Below, in pieces: positions 12,076-12,431 of a stretch of DNA of 12,431 bases (position 1 is its first letter; each line of letters opens with the position of its first letter). The position numbers and the translations under genes were made by a program. This DNA is from Blastocatellia bacterium (GTDB lineage: Bacteria; Acidobacteriota; Blastocatellia; Pyrinomonadales; Pyrinomonadaceae). Below the pieces are notes generated by a model, which saw only the letters and a program-made list of their open reading frames with translations, ran no database searches and had not been told where the DNA came from. The stretch covers positions 1 to 12,431 of the forward strand of contig JACDAY010000234.1 in NCBI GenBank assembly GCA_013695195.1, given 5' to 3'.

Positions 12076-12431
12076 TTATCTCTCATCCAAAGCCGCAACG
12101 CCCGACAATTCATCGCCGGCCAGAAATTCCAAGGTAGCTCCGCCGCCGGTTGAGATGTGCGAAATCCTGTGGTCTAAACCTGCCTGGTTGATTGCCGATA
12201 CCGAATCGCCGCCCCCGACGATTGAAGTGGCGCCTTTTTCGGTAGCTTCTGCAACGGCTTGCGCGATTGCCACTGTGCCTTCATCGAAAGGCTTTTCCTC
12301 GAACATTCCCATCGGGCCGTTCCAGACGATCGTTTTAACGCCTTCCAAGGCCTGTTTGAATATCTCCATCGTTTCCGGGCCTATATCCAAACCGACGAGG
12401 CCTGAGTTTGTAAATGCAATCGGAATTACCT
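12076..12431 (-). CDS. pgk: Phosphoglycerate kinase, C-terminal part (partial, 5' end outside window)
   Basis: Pgk transfers phosphate between 1,3-bisphosphoglycerate and ADP in glycolysis. About 118 C-terminal residues are visible, open to the window edge. The family's nucleotide-binding C-terminal domain is unmistakable: 'GLDIGPETMEIF', 'TIVWNGPMGMFEEKPF', 'ATSIVGGGDSVSAI', 'SHISTGGGATLEFLAG' and the ending 'LSGVAALDER'. The frame continues upstream of the TTG near 12390 (VIPIAFTNSGLVGLDIG), so that codon is not a start. The gene is intact as far as seen and leads the pgk / secreted protein / tpiA / secG / tRNA series on this strand. Confidence 0.97.
   Translation of the reverse strand, partial: VIPIAFTNSGLVGLDIGPETMEIFKQALEGVKTIVWNGPMGMFEEKPFDEGTVAIAQAVAEATEKGATSIVGGGDSVSAINQAGLDHRISHISTGGGATLEFLAGDELSGVAALDER

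Noticed and set aside
12069..12113. Earlier ATG for the secreted protein overlapping the end of pgk
   Set aside because: It would place 15 polar residues ahead of a well-formed signal peptide; ATG at 12068 is better.
1..12431. CRISPR array, phage genes, transposase, toxin-antitoxin or secondary-metabolite cluster
   Set aside because: No regularly spaced repeats, integrase, transposase or defence genes are visible; apart from the palindromic elements the window is ordinary chromosomal content.

Overview
The window looks like a chromosomal, housekeeping stretch from a Gram-negative (diderm) bacterium. Moderate GC, an MCE/Mla lipid-transport operon, a TPR protein tail of the type common in acidobacterial regulators and a non-proteobacterial arginine pathway make an Acidobacteriota member (Blastocatellia/Pyrinomonas-like) my best guess. 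That placement is inference and no marker gene here settles it.

Layout. Positions 1-240 are the C-terminal end of a TPR protein. Positions 341-457 encode a 38-residue membrane protein with a strong ribosome binding site, followed by a likely terminator. Positions 676-2590 hold an ECF sigma factor, a zinc-finger anti-sigma factor with one membrane helix, and a Spy/CpxP/CnrX-like periplasmic protein, which together look like an envelope or metal stress sensing module. Positions 2721-5627 are mlaE-mlaF-mlaD (permease, ATPase, MCE substrate-binding protein). Only 8 nt later begins an arginine cluster, argC-argD-argF'-argB (5636-9999), all on the + strand.

From 10129 to the right edge everything lies on the - strand: pgk (partial), a small secreted protein, tpiA, secG and tRNA-Leu(GAG). 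pgk and tpiA are glycolytic; the secG-tRNA-Leu(GAG) adjacency also occurs in Escherichia coli (secG-leuU). argB and the tRNA converge at about 10000-10128.

Most interesting points. (1) The carbamoyltransferase is the acylornithine type (ArgF'), not ornithine carbamoyltransferase. The residue that separates N-acetyl from N-succinyl specificity (Glu in Xanthomonas, Pro in Bacteroides fragilis) is Thr here, the lysine carboxylated in the acetyl enzyme is Ile, and the proline-rich loop is Bacteroides-like. This suggests arginine synthesis through succinylated, or otherwise non-acetylated, intermediates. (2) Two copies of a palindromic intergenic element sit inside operons directly after a TAG stop codon (argC/argD and tpiA/secG). 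Their 14-nt cores show base-pair covariation within each arm. (3) MlaD carries five Gly-rich 'G-x-G-T-x-G-K' repeats whose spacings (41, 34, 48, 41 residues) differ by exactly seven, suggesting a heptad-registered helical stalk.
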